From: an uncultured Pseudoflavonifractor sp.
GTDB lineage: Bacteria; Bacillota; Clostridia; Oscillospirales; Oscillospiraceae
Direction: 5' to 3'
NCBI RefSeq assembly: GCF_944387805.1
Contig: NZ_CALXGI010000017.1
Location: 1-48,656, forward strand
DNA length: 48,656 nucleotides
Positions 8,188 to 16,971 of the stretch are shown piece after piece. Each line of letters begins with the position of its first letter. The stretch's first letter is position 1. A program made the position numbers and the translations under genes. The notes below the pieces were generated by a model that was not told the DNA's origin, made no database searches, and was given only the letters and a program-made list of their open reading frames with translations.

Positions 8188-8541
8188 ATGGGCGAAGAGT
8201 TCGGTTCTCTGCTCTGGGCCCTGGTTGTCACCGCCCTTATCCTGGCGCTGGCCTATTGGTTTACCCGCCATGTGGTGGGACGAATGTCAGGGGGCAGTGC
8301 GGGCCGGGGGCACCGTATTTCGGTTGTGGAGCAGGTAACAGTAGGCAAAGAGGAGAAACTGCTGCTGGCCCGGCTGGGGGAGCGGCTGTATTTTCTGGCA
8401 GTAACGCCTGGCGGGATTACCGTCTTGCGGGAGCTGTCAGAGGAGGAGACGGCGCAGTGGATGCCTCCGGAGCCCCCTGCGCCTGTCGGAGAGAATTTTG
8501 CCCAGGCGCTGCGGCGGGTGTTGGAACAGCGGAAGAAATAA
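8188..8541 (+). CDS. fliO: Flagellar biosynthesis protein FliO
   Basis: A 117-residue protein with a single N-terminal membrane helix (about residues 8-26) followed by a basic linker and a small cytoplasmic domain (ISVVEQVTVGKEEKLLLARL, then LYFLAVTPGGITVL) characteristic of FliO. FliO assists assembly of the FliP ring of the flagellar export gate. The family is poorly conserved, and the call rests on the topology, this motif and the position right before fliP. The start lies 5 bases after the cheY stop with no strong ribosome site, suggesting translational coupling. Confidence 0.85.
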   Translation: MGEEFGSLLWALVVTALILALAYWFTRHVVGRMSGGSAGRGHRISVVEQVTVGKEEKLLLARLGERLYFLAVTPGGITVLRELSEEETAQWMPPEPPAPVGENFAQALRRVLEQRKK

Positions 8542-8554
8542 GGAGGTGTGAGCG

Positions 8555-9220
8555 GTGGATGCATTGATCAATGTAAACGGAGAAAACGTTCAGACACTCC
8601 AGATTCTGTTTATGACCACCATGCTGACCCTGCTCCCCTCCATGGTGGTGATGATGACCTCCTTTACCCGGTACATCATCTCCTTCTCCTTTCTGCGCTC
8701 AGCCATGGGATTGCAGCAGAATCCCCCCAACATGGTGCTGGTGGGGATGGCGCTGTTCCTGACGCTGTTTACCATGTCGCCGGTCATCAGTGAGATCCAG
8801 ACAACCGCTTATGAGCCCTATATCGCAGAGGAAATCACCCAGGACGAGTTTCTCCAGCGAGCGGAGATTCCACTGAAGGAGTTCATGGCGCGCAATACGG
8901 ATCAGAGCGCGCTGGACCTGTTTTGCGGCATAGCGGGTGTGAACAGCCCGGACAACCAGCAGCAGGGGGCGGAGGTCCTGCCGCTGCGGCTTCTGGTGCC
9001 GGCCTTTATGACCACAGAATTGAAAAAGGCTTTCCTCATTGGCTTCTATCTCTACATACCCTTTCTGCTCATCGACGTGGTAGTATCCTCAGCCCTTATG
9101 TCCATGGGCATGATTATGCTGCCGCCCTCTATGATTTCCATGCCCTTCAAGCTGCTGCTTTTCATTACGCTGGACGGCTGGCAGCTGCTGTTTTCCACCC
9201 TGGTTCAGGGATTTCATTAG
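8555..9220 (+). CDS. fliP: Flagellar export gate protein FliP
   Basis: The 221-residue integral membrane protein has the FliP signatures MTSFTRYIISFSFLR, PPNMVLVGMALFLT and, near the C-terminus, IDVVVSSALMSMGMIMLPP, with about four membrane segments. FliP pentamers form the core of the flagellar type III secretion pore with FliQ and FliR. The start is a GTG 6 bases after AGGAGGTG (8541-8548). No cleavable signal peptide is evident, as in the Bacillus protein of equal length. fliQ follows 18 bases downstream. Confidence 0.95.
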   Translation: MDALINVNGENVQTLQILFMTTMLTLLPSMVVMMTSFTRYIISFSFLRSAMGLQQNPPNMVLVGMALFLTLFTMSPVISEIQTTAYEPYIAEEITQDEFLQRAEIPLKEFMARNTDQSALDLFCGIAGVNSPDNQQQGAEVLPLRLLVPAFMTTELKKAFLIGFYLYIPFLLIDVVVSSALMSMGMIMLPPSMISMPFKLLLFITLDGWQLLFSTLVQGFH

Positions 9221-9238
9221 ACGCGGGGGAGATAAATC

Positions 9239-9484
9239 ATGGAGCCTGTGGATATTCTTCGGGAAGGCGTGAGCGTGGCGCTGAAGATTGGCGGACCTAT
9301 GCTGCTGCTGAGCATGGTAGTAGGAATCCTTGTTGCCATTTTCCAGGCGGTGACACAGATTCATGAGCAGTCGCTCTCTTTTATTCTCAAGCTGATTGTG
9401 GTGGTGCTGATTCTGCTGGTGGGAGGCGGCTGGATGCTGGAAACGCTCCAGGATTACACCCGCTATCTGTTCACCCTGATGTGA
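9239..9484 (+). CDS. fliQ: Flagellar export gate protein FliQ
   Basis: An 81-residue protein with two membrane helices, the first around LLLSMVVGILVAIFQAV and the second around LIVVVLILLVGGGWML, joined by the conserved TQIHEQSLSFILK loop. FliQ wraps the FliP/FliR pore in the flagellar type III export gate. It is slightly shorter than the usual 86-89 residues but both helices are complete. Order fliP-fliQ-fliR is the canonical one. Confidence 0.94.
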   Translation: MEPVDILREGVSVALKIGGPMLLLSMVVGILVAIFQAVTQIHEQSLSFILKLIVVVLILLVGGGWMLETLQDYTRYLFTLM

Positions 9485-9497
9485 GGCTGGGGAAACG

Positions 9498-10268
9498 ATG
9501 GATTGGTCTGAGTTATATTTGTTTACGCTGATTCTCATGCGGGTAAGCGGCATGGTGCTGTTTAACCCTATTCTGGGGAGAAACAGCCTGCCCAATCTGG
9601 TCAAGGCGGGAATGATCATGGTCTTTTCCGGCTTTGTCCTGAGTATGGGGGGGACAGCGCCCGCACCGCCACAAACTCTGCTGGAGTTTTGCCTCAGAAT
9701 GCTGCTGGAGCTGGGCGTAGGCGCGGCAATGGGGTTTGTGATGCAGCTGTTCTTCATGGTCATCCAGGTGGGCGGAGAGGTTATCGATACCCAGATGGGA
9801 CTGACCATGGCCCAGGTCTATGACGCCAGCAGCCAGGTCAACATGACGGTGACCGCATCGCTGCTCAATGTGCTGTTTGTCCTGGATTTCTTTGCGGAAA
9901 ACGGACACTACACCATGCTGCGCCTGTTTCTGGCTTCGCAGAACGTAGTCCCCTTCGGGCAGGCCGCCTTTGGGGAGGCGGTGGCCTCCGGCGTGGCAGA
10001 GGTGTTTATTTCGTGTATGGTGCTGGCAGTCAAGCTTGCGCTGCCCATTCTGGCTGCCGAGCTGCTGGGTGAGCTGGGCATGGGAATTCTGATGAAAGCG
10101 ATTCCCCAGATCAACGCCTTTGTTATTAACATGGAGTTGAAAGTAATCATAGGCCTGGTGCTGTTCTTTCTCTTCCTGTCGCCGATCAGTGAATTTCTGC
10201 TGGGGGCGGAAAAGGAAATGCTGGAAACAATCGGCCGGATACTGGCGATCATCGGTACACCGGGATAG
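9498..10268 (+). CDS. fliR: Flagellar export gate protein FliR
   Basis: A 256-residue, mostly hydrophobic protein with about six membrane segments and the FliR motifs RVSGMVLFNPILGR near the N-terminus and GEVIDTQMGLTMAQVYD in the middle. It is the third component of the export pore, assembling with FliP and FliQ, and interacts with FlhB. Length matches the family. It begins 13 bases after the fliQ stop and ends just before the flhB ribosome site. Confidence 0.94.
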   Translation: MDWSELYLFTLILMRVSGMVLFNPILGRNSLPNLVKAGMIMVFSGFVLSMGGTAPAPPQTLLEFCLRMLLELGVGAAMGFVMQLFFMVIQVGGEVIDTQMGLTMAQVYDASSQVNMTVTASLLNVLFVLDFFAENGHYTMLRLFLASQNVVPFGQAAFGEAVASGVAEVFISCMVLAVKLALPILAAELLGELGMGILMKAIPQINAFVINMELKVIIGLVLFFLFLSPISEFLLGAEKEMLETIGRILAIIGTPG

Positions 10269-10290
10269 TTTTCTCAAGAGGTGAGACAGG

Positions 10291-11346
10291 GTGGCGGACA
10301 GCGAGAAAACTGAAAAGGCAACACCAAAAAAGCGGCGTGACGAGCGGAAAAAGGGAAATATCTTTTTCAGCAATGACGCGGTATCGGTGGTTGTGCTGCT
10401 GGCTGGGCTGGCCACATTGTTTCTGACCATCGGCGGGTCGGCGGAAAAAATTCAGGGTTTTATGCGGCAGTGCATCGAAATAACCCAGTCGGAGGCCGGT
10501 ACGGCTGATTTCAGGAATCTTTTTGCGCAGCTTCTATGGGTGCTTGTCCAAACTGCTGGGCCGCTGCTGGGCGTCACCGTTGCGGCAGGTATTGCGGCGA
10601 CCTTCTCTCAGACGAAGATGCTGATATCCGGCGAGGCGCTGCGGCCCAAATTCAGCCATATCAATCCATTGCAGGGCGTAAAGCGTCTTTTCTCCCTGCG
10701 CAGCATCATTGAGGCGCTGAAGGGCCTGCTGAAGATCGCGGTGCTGCTGTATCTTATCTACCAATTCCTGTCCGGTGTGGTAGATACCTTCTCCAAATAC
10801 CTCTTTACAGACCTGGGGGCGGTATGCAGCCACCTGCTGGACCTGGCATTCCAGATGTCCATGCAGATTGCAGTGGCCTATGTGGTGCTGGCTGCGGCGG
10901 ACATCTTCTATCAGTGGTGGGACTACGAGCGGCAGATCCGTATGTCCAAGCGGGAGATCAAGGAAGAGTACAAACAGATGGAGGGCGATCCCCAGGTTAA
11001 GGGCAGGATCAAAGAGCTCCAGCGCAAGATGGCGCAGTCGCGCATGATGCAGAAGGTGCCCCAGGCGGATGTGGTGATCCGTAACCCCACCCACTTTGCC
11101 GTGGCGCTGCGCTACAAGGCGGACCAGGACAGAGCACCAGTGGTGCTGGCCAAGGGGCAGGACCAGATGGCGCTGCGGATTGTGAGCCTGGCGGAAGAAA
11201 ATGGCGTGGCTGTTGTGGAGAACGTGCCCCTGGCGCGCGCGCTCTACGCCTCCACGGACCTGGAACAGGAAATTCCACCTGAGCTCTATGGAGCTGTGGC
11301 CGAGGTTCTGGTGTATCTCTACCAAATGAATGAAAAAGGCAGTTAA
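10291..11346 (+). CDS. flhB: Flagellar export switch protein FlhB
   Basis: A 351-residue protein with an N-terminal Lys-rich signature (EKATPKKRRDERKKGN), four membrane segments and a cytoplasmic C-terminal domain. The self-cleavage site NPTH is intact with Asn265; cleavage between N and P switches export from hook-type to filament-type substrates in concert with FliK. The start is GTG, preceded by AAGAGGTGAG. It follows fliR and precedes flhA in the usual order. Confidence 0.95.
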   Translation: MADSEKTEKATPKKRRDERKKGNIFFSNDAVSVVVLLAGLATLFLTIGGSAEKIQGFMRQCIEITQSEAGTADFRNLFAQLLWVLVQTAGPLLGVTVAAGIAATFSQTKMLISGEALRPKFSHINPLQGVKRLFSLRSIIEALKGLLKIAVLLYLIYQFLSGVVDTFSKYLFTDLGAVCSHLLDLAFQMSMQIAVAYVVLAAADIFYQWWDYERQIRMSKREIKEEYKQMEGDPQVKGRIKELQRKMAQSRMMQKVPQADVVIRNPTHFAVALRYKADQDRAPVVLAKGQDQMALRIVSLAEENGVAVVENVPLARALYASTDLEQEIPPELYGAVAEVLVYLYQMNEKGS

Positions 11347-11369
11347 GAGAAAGCGAGCAGGAGAAGTGT

Positions 11370-13451
11370 ATGAAACGAATTTTTGACAATGCCATATCGC
11401 TGATGGTAGTGGTCATCGTTTTGTTCCTGGTGATTCCCCTGCCGGCGCCTTTGCTGGATGTGCTGATTATTCTGAATATTTCGCTGTCCATTATGATTCT
11501 GATGATCACCATGAGCATTTCGGAGGCGCTGGAGTTTTCTATCTTCCCGTCTCTGCTGCTGGTGACGACACTGTTCCGGCTTGGTCTGAACGTGTCCTCC
11601 ACCCGGCTGATCCTCAGCAACGGTGGACAGGCCGGCACGGTTATCACCGCCTTCGGCAATCTGATCACCCAGGGCAACATTGTCATCGGCGTCATCATCT
11701 TCCTGATCATCGTGCTGGTGCAGTTCATTGTTATCACCAAGGGTGCGGAGCGCGTATCAGAGGTGGCGGCCCGGTTCACCTTGGACGCCATGCCGGGCAA
11801 GCAGATGGCAATTGATGCTGATTTGAATTCCGGACTCATCGACGAGAAGGATGCAAGACAGCGCCGGTACAAGATTCAGAAAGAGGCAGATTTCTATGGC
11901 GCCATGGACGGCGCCACCAAGATTGTCAAGGGCGACGCCATCATGTCCCTGATCATCACGGTTATCAACTTTGTGGCCGGCCTTATCATTGGAGTCGTAC
12001 AGGGCGGCGGGGACCTTCAGAGCGTGCTGAATGTCTACTCTATCGCCACCATCGGCGACGGCCTGGTCTCCCAGCTGCCTGCTCTGATGATCTCCACCGC
12101 CACGGGCATGATTGTAACCCGCTCGGTGTCCGACGGCAGCCTGAACACCGATGTCATCAGCCAGTTCAAGGCTCAGCCCCGGGCCATCCTGGCCACTGGC
12201 GTGATCCTGCTTCTGCTGGGAGTGTTCCCTGGAACACCCACGCTGCCCCTGCTTCTGGTGGGCGCGGCTCTGACGGCAGGCGGCCTGGTGGGTGAGCGCA
12301 AAATGGCGGAAAACAAGCAGCTCCAGCTCCAGGAGGAGACTCAGGCAGAGCAGAAGCCTCAGGAGGCGGCTGCTGCGGGAGAAGCGGACTATTTCAAGGA
12401 TATCAACAATGTCTACTCTCTGCTGACTGTGGAGCCTATTGAGATGGAGTTTGGATACAGCCTCATTCCTCTGGTAGATGAGAACAGCGGAGGCAAGCTT
12501 ATCAACCGTATTGTTATTTTCCGCCGGCAGTACGCCCAGGATATGGGCTTTGTTATTCCCTCCATCCGCCTGCACGATGGGGCATCGCTGGGTACCAACC
12601 AGTACGTTATCCGCATCCGCGGCGAAGAGGTCGCCAGGGGAGAAGTGCTGGTGGACTACTACCTGGCGCTGGAGCCCCCCAACCCTACCAATCAGATCGA
12701 CGGTATTGACGCCATTGAGCCCGCCTACGGCATCCCCTCCCGGTGGATTCTGCCTGAGAACAAGGAGATGGCGGAGATCTATGGCTATACGGTTATTACG
12801 CCGCTGACCGTTATGCTCACCCACCTGTCGGAGACCATTAAAAAGCACGCCTATGAGCTGCTGGGCCGGACGGAGGTTATGCAGCTGGTAGAGCACCTGA
12901 AAAAGACCGATCCTGACCTGGTTGCAGACGCCATCCCCAATGTGATTAGCTATGCGGGGCTGGAGAAAATTCTCCGCAATCTGCTGAAGGAGGGGGTACC
13001 TATCCGGGATCTGGGTCTGATTCTGGAGGCCATTGTGGACGCCGGGGCCAACAGCCGAGACATTGACGCAGTGACCGAGCAGGTGCGCACACGGCTCAGC
13101 CGCACCATTACCCGCCGCTTCTGCGAGAACGGACAGCTGCGGGTCATTACGCTGGATGCCGAGGTTGAGAAGAAGATCCTGTCGGCGCTGACCAAAAATG
13201 AGCAGGGTATCTACCTGGCTCTGAGCACGGACATTATGCAGCAGATTATGGCGCAGATCGGGGAACTGAGGAAGAAATTCCAGGAACTCTCCCAGACCAC
13301 GGTGGTGCTGACCAGCCAGGTTATCCGGGTCTATCTCAGTCGGCTGATTGCCCAGTTTTATCCAGACGTGTATGTGCTGTCCTTCCATGAGATCAGCAGC
13401 AATATTCAGATTCAGGCCATTGGAAACGTGACGCTTCAGCCCCAGGGATAA
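11370..13451 (+). CDS. flhA: Flagellar export apparatus protein FlhA
   Basis: A 693-residue protein. The N-terminal half has about eight membrane segments with the FHIPEP-type signature (TLFRLGLNVSSTRLIL, then the cytoplasmic loop ARFTLDAMPGKQMAIDADLN). The C-terminal half (from about residue 345) is the soluble nonameric-ring domain that docks export chaperones (for example YGIPSRWILPENKEMAEIYG). It is the main energy-coupling component of flagellar export. Full length. In most Bacillota flhF and flhG follow flhA; here the sigma factor follows directly after 19 bases. Confidence 0.96.
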   Translation: MKRIFDNAISLMVVVIVLFLVIPLPAPLLDVLIILNISLSIMILMITMSISEALEFSIFPSLLLVTTLFRLGLNVSSTRLILSNGGQAGTVITAFGNLITQGNIVIGVIIFLIIVLVQFIVITKGAERVSEVAARFTLDAMPGKQMAIDADLNSGLIDEKDARQRRYKIQKEADFYGAMDGATKIVKGDAIMSLIITVINFVAGLIIGVVQGGGDLQSVLNVYSIATIGDGLVSQLPALMISTATGMIVTRSVSDGSLNTDVISQFKAQPRAILATGVILLLLGVFPGTPTLPLLLVGAALTAGGLVGERKMAENKQLQLQEETQAEQKPQEAAAAGEADYFKDINNVYSLLTVEPIEMEFGYSLIPLVDENSGGKLINRIVIFRRQYAQDMGFVIPSIRLHDGASLGTNQYVIRIRGEEVARGEVLVDYYLALEPPNPTNQIDGIDAIEPAYGIPSRWILPENKEMAEIYGYTVITPLTVMLTHLSETIKKHAYELLGRTEVMQLVEHLKKTDPDLVADAIPNVISYAGLEKILRNLLKEGVPIRDLGLILEAIVDAGANSRDIDAVTEQVRTRLSRTITRRFCENGQLRVITLDAEVEKKILSALTKNEQGIYLALSTDIMQQIMAQIGELRKKFQELSQTTVVLTSQVIRVYLSRLIAQFYPDVYVLSFHEISSNIQIQAIGNVTLQPQG

Positions 13452-13470
13452 GTGAGGAGGCGGGAGGTAT

Positions 13471-14295
13471 ATGAATCAGACAAATACGGCGGCAGAGCTT
13501 TGGGAAGGAGAACAGCCTTCTGTCTCTTACCAAGAGGCGGACAAGCTGGACGACCGGGCGCTGCTAGAGCTGTACCGGCAGACGGAAGATCAGGAACTCA
13601 AGTGGATGCTGGTCCTGCGCTATACACAGCTGGTGCGCCGCATTGCCGTCCAGGCCAGCGGACTGTACAGCAGCTTTGCCCAGCTGGATGATATTATCCA
13701 AGAGGGGCTTCTGGTGCTGCTCAACGCGGTGGACAAGTTTGAACCGGAGAAAAATGTAAAGTTTGAGACCTACGTCTCCACAAGGCTGCGGGGCATGATT
13801 GTGGACCTGGCCAGGCGGCAGGACTGGCTGCCCCGGCAGGTACGGCAGAAGGCAGTCCGGCTGAACCGAGCCATAGACGAGCTCTCCGCCAAGCTGGGAC
13901 GAGCCCCTACCAGCAGCGAGGCGGCAGAATGTATGGGCCTGACCAGAGAGCAGTACGACAGCCTGCTCTCTGAGACGGCCATGTCCAGCTTAGTGTCCTT
14001 TGAGGCGGTTCTGGATAGCTGCGGAGGTACCATGGAAAAGACCGCCGCCCAGGGAGAGGAAAACAATCCCACGGAGGAGGCATTTCAGGACAAGGAACTT
14101 CATCAGGTTCTGGAGGAGGGCGTGGCATCGCTGCGCAAAAACGAGCAGATGGTCCTTTCACTCTATTATGAAAAAGAACTGAGCATGAAGGAGATTGCGC
14201 AGGTGATGGGCGTCAGCGCGGCGCGGGTATCCCAGATCCACAGCCGGGCGCTGCAGCGTCTGCGGGTGTATATGAATCAGTACATGCAGGCGTAA
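13471..14295 (+). CDS. fliA: RNA polymerase sigma-28 factor for flagellar genes (FliA/SigD)
   Basis: The 274-residue protein has sigma-70 region 2 (QLDDIIQEGLLVLLNAVDKF, then FETYVSTRLRGMIVDLARRQ; about residues 70-120), region 3 (ELSAKLGRAPTSSEAAECMG) and region 4 with a helix-turn-helix (MKEIAQVMGVSAARVSQIHS, near the C-terminus). The FliA/WhiG subfamily, which transcribes late flagellar and chemotaxis genes, lacks region 1.1, as here. TGAGGAGGCGGGAGG precedes the ATG. No flgM anti-sigma gene is in the window. Its place inside the operon means late-gene activation depends on transcription reaching at least 13 kb from fliK. Confidence 0.92.
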   Translation: MNQTNTAAELWEGEQPSVSYQEADKLDDRALLELYRQTEDQELKWMLVLRYTQLVRRIAVQASGLYSSFAQLDDIIQEGLLVLLNAVDKFEPEKNVKFETYVSTRLRGMIVDLARRQDWLPRQVRQKAVRLNRAIDELSAKLGRAPTSSEAAECMGLTREQYDSLLSETAMSSLVSFEAVLDSCGGTMEKTAAQGEENNPTEEAFQDKELHQVLEEGVASLRKNEQMVLSLYYEKELSMKEIAQVMGVSAARVSQIHSRALQRLRVYMNQYMQA

Positions 14296-14319
14296 ATGCC
14301 TGGAAAGAAGGAGTATGCT

Positions 14320-15075
14320 ATGACCAAAGGGTTTTATGGCCTGACCTCGGGCATGCTGTCTCAGCAGAGACGGCTGAACGTGGTGGGAAACAATATGACG
14401 AATCTGAGCACTGCGGGCTATAAGTCTGAAACCTACACGGACAGCACCTTCCAAGACGTGCTCATCAGCCGGGTGGGCAATAAGGACAAGAGTGGCGCCA
14501 CCGTTATCGGCCGGGAGAGCTATATTCTGGCGCCTGACCAACTGTATGTGAACTATGACCAGGGTACGCTGAAGGAGACCGGGCTGACCCTGGACTTTGC
14601 CATTCAGGGAGACGGATTTTTCGCCGTTCGGACGGATAACGGCGTGGAGTATACCCGCTCCGGCAGCTTCTCTCTGGACGGGGAAGGCAGGCTGGCCTTG
14701 GCAGGCCATGGCCTGGTGCTGGGAACGGATGGGGAGCCGATTACCCTTGCTACCGACCAGATTCGGGCAGACGGAAGCGGGCGGATCTATACACAAAACG
14801 GCGTCTATCAGGGACAGATCGGGGTGTATACCTTTGCCGACAATAACACTCTGAGCAAGGGCGAGAGCGGCCTGTTCCAGGCCAACGGCCAGCAGGCCCA
14901 GCTCCAGGCCCAGCCCCAGGTGAGCTGGAAGCATGTGGAGGAGTCCAACGTGGATATGCTGCAGGAGATGAGCCGCATGCTGACCGCCCAGCGCTCCCTC
15001 CAGAGCGGGGCTCAGGTGCTCAAACTGTATGACGAACTGTTAACCAAGGCCACCAATCAGATTGGCCAGCTCTAA
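14320..15075 (+). CDS. Flagellar hook-basal body rod protein (FlgF/FlgG family)
   Basis: A 251-residue protein with the N-terminal rod signature (MTKGFYGLTSGMLSQQRRLN, NNMTNLSTAGYKSE) and the C-terminal helix (EESNVDMLQEMSRMLTAQRS). These axial proteins build the distal rod and are exported by the type III system. ATG 14320 is chosen over ATG 14296 because AAGAAGGAG (14306-14313) is 6 bases upstream and the family signature starts there. It is the first of two adjacent family members; which is FlgF and which FlgG is not certain from sequence alone. Confidence 0.88.
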   Translation: MTKGFYGLTSGMLSQQRRLNVVGNNMTNLSTAGYKSETYTDSTFQDVLISRVGNKDKSGATVIGRESYILAPDQLYVNYDQGTLKETGLTLDFAIQGDGFFAVRTDNGVEYTRSGSFSLDGEGRLALAGHGLVLGTDGEPITLATDQIRADGSGRIYTQNGVYQGQIGVYTFADNNTLSKGESGLFQANGQQAQLQAQPQVSWKHVEESNVDMLQEMSRMLTAQRSLQSGAQVLKLYDELLTKATNQIGQL

Positions 15076-15095
15076 GAGAAAAGAGGCAATAGGAA

Positions 15096-15833
15096 ATGAT
15101 TCAGGGCTTTTACAGCGCCGTAACCGGCGCACAGCAGCAGATGCGTCGTATGGACGTACAGGCCAACAATATTTCCAATGTCAATACATATGGCTACAAG
15201 GCCCAGGTGCCCGGGTTCCAGGCCCTGATGTACGGGATGCTGGACGGCATCAACAATGCGCAGCTGCCCCGGGGCAGCGGGTCCTGCATGGTGTCAACCG
15301 GCACTGACTGGGCGTCCGGGCCTCTTAAGGAGACCGGACGGAGCCTGGATTACGCCATCATCGGGAACGGGTATTTTGCCCTGTATGAACCGGGCAGCGG
15401 AGCGGTCTCCTTTACCCGGGACGGGTCCTTCACCATGTCGGCCTTTCAGGTGGCGGACCCGGAGTCGGAGCAGGGGGTGCGCACCGAGTATTACCTGTCC
15501 GACGGAGAGGGACGCCAGGTACTGGGGCAGGACGGCTACCCCATTCGGGTGACAGACCCGGAGCTGGAACTGCCCGTGGGCGTGTTTGATATCCAGTACC
15601 AGGACGGCCTCCAGCGGGACGGCAGCAGCCGCTTCCTCATGGGAGACAAGAACGGAACCGTCTGGCTGAGCACATCCAAGGCACAGCAGGGCATGCTGGA
15701 GGAGTCCAATGCAGACCTGGCCACAGAGCTCAGCCAGGTGATTGAAGCCCAGCGGTCTTACAGTTATGCGCTGAAGATGCTTCAGACCGCGGACGAGGTG
15801 GAGACCACAATCAACGGACTGCCCAACGGATAA
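15096..15833 (+). CDS. flgG: Flagellar basal body rod protein FlgG
   Basis: A 245-residue protein with the rod N-terminal signature (MIQGFYSAVTGAQQQMRRMD, then NNISNVNTYGYKAQ) and the C-terminal signature (EESNADLATELSQVIEAQRS). It is paralogous to the gene just upstream and likely builds the distal rod with it. The pair follows the sigma-28 gene, an arrangement also known in clostridial flagellar clusters. The FlgG assignment over FlgF is tentative. Confidence 0.85.
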   Translation: MIQGFYSAVTGAQQQMRRMDVQANNISNVNTYGYKAQVPGFQALMYGMLDGINNAQLPRGSGSCMVSTGTDWASGPLKETGRSLDYAIIGNGYFALYEPGSGAVSFTRDGSFTMSAFQVADPESEQGVRTEYYLSDGEGRQVLGQDGYPIRVTDPELELPVGVFDIQYQDGLQRDGSSRFLMGDKNGTVWLSTSKAQQGMLEESNADLATELSQVIEAQRSYSYALKMLQTADEVETTINGLPNG

Positions 15834-15846
15834 ATAGAGGGATAAT

Positions 15847-16467
15847 ATGAAAAACTATGAGGATTTGAACGGCCTGGAACTGGATACCATTCGTGAGATT
15901 GGCAGCATCGGTACCGGAAACGCAGCCACGGCCCTGTCCAGCATGCTGGGCTGCGAGGTGCGGATTGACGTACCGGAAGTACGCATCATGGGCTACAACG
16001 AGGCCATTGACTGGATTGGCGGACCGGAGATTATTACGGCCGGCGTGCTGGTTCACATGTCGGGAGAGCTCAACGGGATCATGCTCTCCGTGCAGCAGAT
16101 GGAGTTTGTCAATCTGGTACTGGAGCGGATGATGGGCCGAACAGTAGAGCGGTATGAACAGCTGACAGAGCTGGACTGTTCTGCGCTGGTGGAGGTGGGA
16201 AATATCATGATCTCCACCTTTATAAACGCCCTGTCCAGCCTTGCGGGCATTACCACCAAGCTGACCGTGCCGGCCTTTGCAGTGGACATGCAGGGGGCAA
16301 TTTTGACGGTGCCCATGGCGGAGTTCGGCGGACAGTCGGACTATATCATGACCATCGGGGCCAACTTTCTCTGCGGCGGCCGGATGGTACCCTGCCGGCT
16401 GCTGCTCTCACCGGACATCCGTTCGCTGAATTTCTTGCTAAAGAAACTGGGTGTTTTGGATGGATAA
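15847..16467 (+). CDS. cheC: CheY-P phosphatase CheC
   Basis: A 206-residue CheC-family protein with two pseudo-symmetric halves. The second active-site signature is intact (E116 and N119 in LVEVGNIM), but the first reads E17-I-G-S20, with serine where the family has the catalytic asparagine. CheC removes phosphate from CheY-P and binds CheD to tune adaptation in Bacillota and Thermotogae. The stop codon overlaps the cheD start (ATGGATAA), the typical cheC-cheD coupling. With FliY this gives two CheY-P phosphatases in the operon. Confidence 0.93.
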   Translation: MKNYEDLNGLELDTIREIGSIGTGNAATALSSMLGCEVRIDVPEVRIMGYNEAIDWIGGPEIITAGVLVHMSGELNGIMLSVQQMEFVNLVLERMMGRTVERYEQLTELDCSALVEVGNIMISTFINALSSLAGITTKLTVPAFAVDMQGAILTVPMAEFGGQSDYIMTIGANFLCGGRMVPCRLLLSPDIRSLNFLLKKLGVLDG

Positions 16468-16942
16468 CAAGCTGGTGGTGGGGATTGCGGATATGAAGAT
16501 GGCGCGGCAGACCGGAATGTTGATCACCTACGCCCTGGGGTCCTGCATTGGAATCTGCCTCTATGATCCACTGATTCAACTGGCGGCCCTGGTGCACATT
16601 ATGCTGCCGCTGAATATGGAGACCGGCCGGAAATCGCCGCTGAAATACGCCGACACCGGTATCTGCGAGACCCTGCGCCGCATGGAGGGGCAGGGAGGCG
16701 CCCGTTCCCGCATTGTGGCGAAGATTGCCGGGGGCGCCAGCATGTTTGCCGTAGCAGGCGGGGGCAACCTGGGCAATATTGGACAGCGCAATATTGAGAG
16801 CACCCATATGGTTCTGCGCCGGGAGGGCATCAAACTGCTGCGGGAGGATGTGGGCGGCTCGGTGGCCCGGACACTGCTGTTCGATGCTGCGTCAGGCCAG
16901 GCCTGCGTGCGCAGCTATGGAAAGCCGGAACTGATTTTTTAA
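16460..16942 (+). CDS. cheD: Chemoreceptor glutamine deamidase CheD
   Basis: A 160-residue CheD protein. The catalytic triad expected from the family is present with the right spacing: T23, C29 (in TYALGSC) and H46 (in LVHIMLP). CheD deamidates specific glutamines on methyl-accepting chemotaxis proteins and is regulated by CheC. The ATG at 16460 overlaps the last codons of cheC by 8 bases; an in-frame GTG at 16451 is less likely because family similarity begins at the ATG. No chemoreceptor gene is in the window. Confidence 0.93.
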   Translation: MDNKLVVGIADMKMARQTGMLITYALGSCIGICLYDPLIQLAALVHIMLPLNMETGRKSPLKYADTGICETLRRMEGQGGARSRIVAKIAGGASMFAVAGGGNLGNIGQRNIESTHMVLRREGIKLLREDVGGSVARTLLFDAASGQACVRSYGKPELIF

Positions 16943-16971
16943 TCAAGACATAAGAGAAAGTGGGGAACGGC

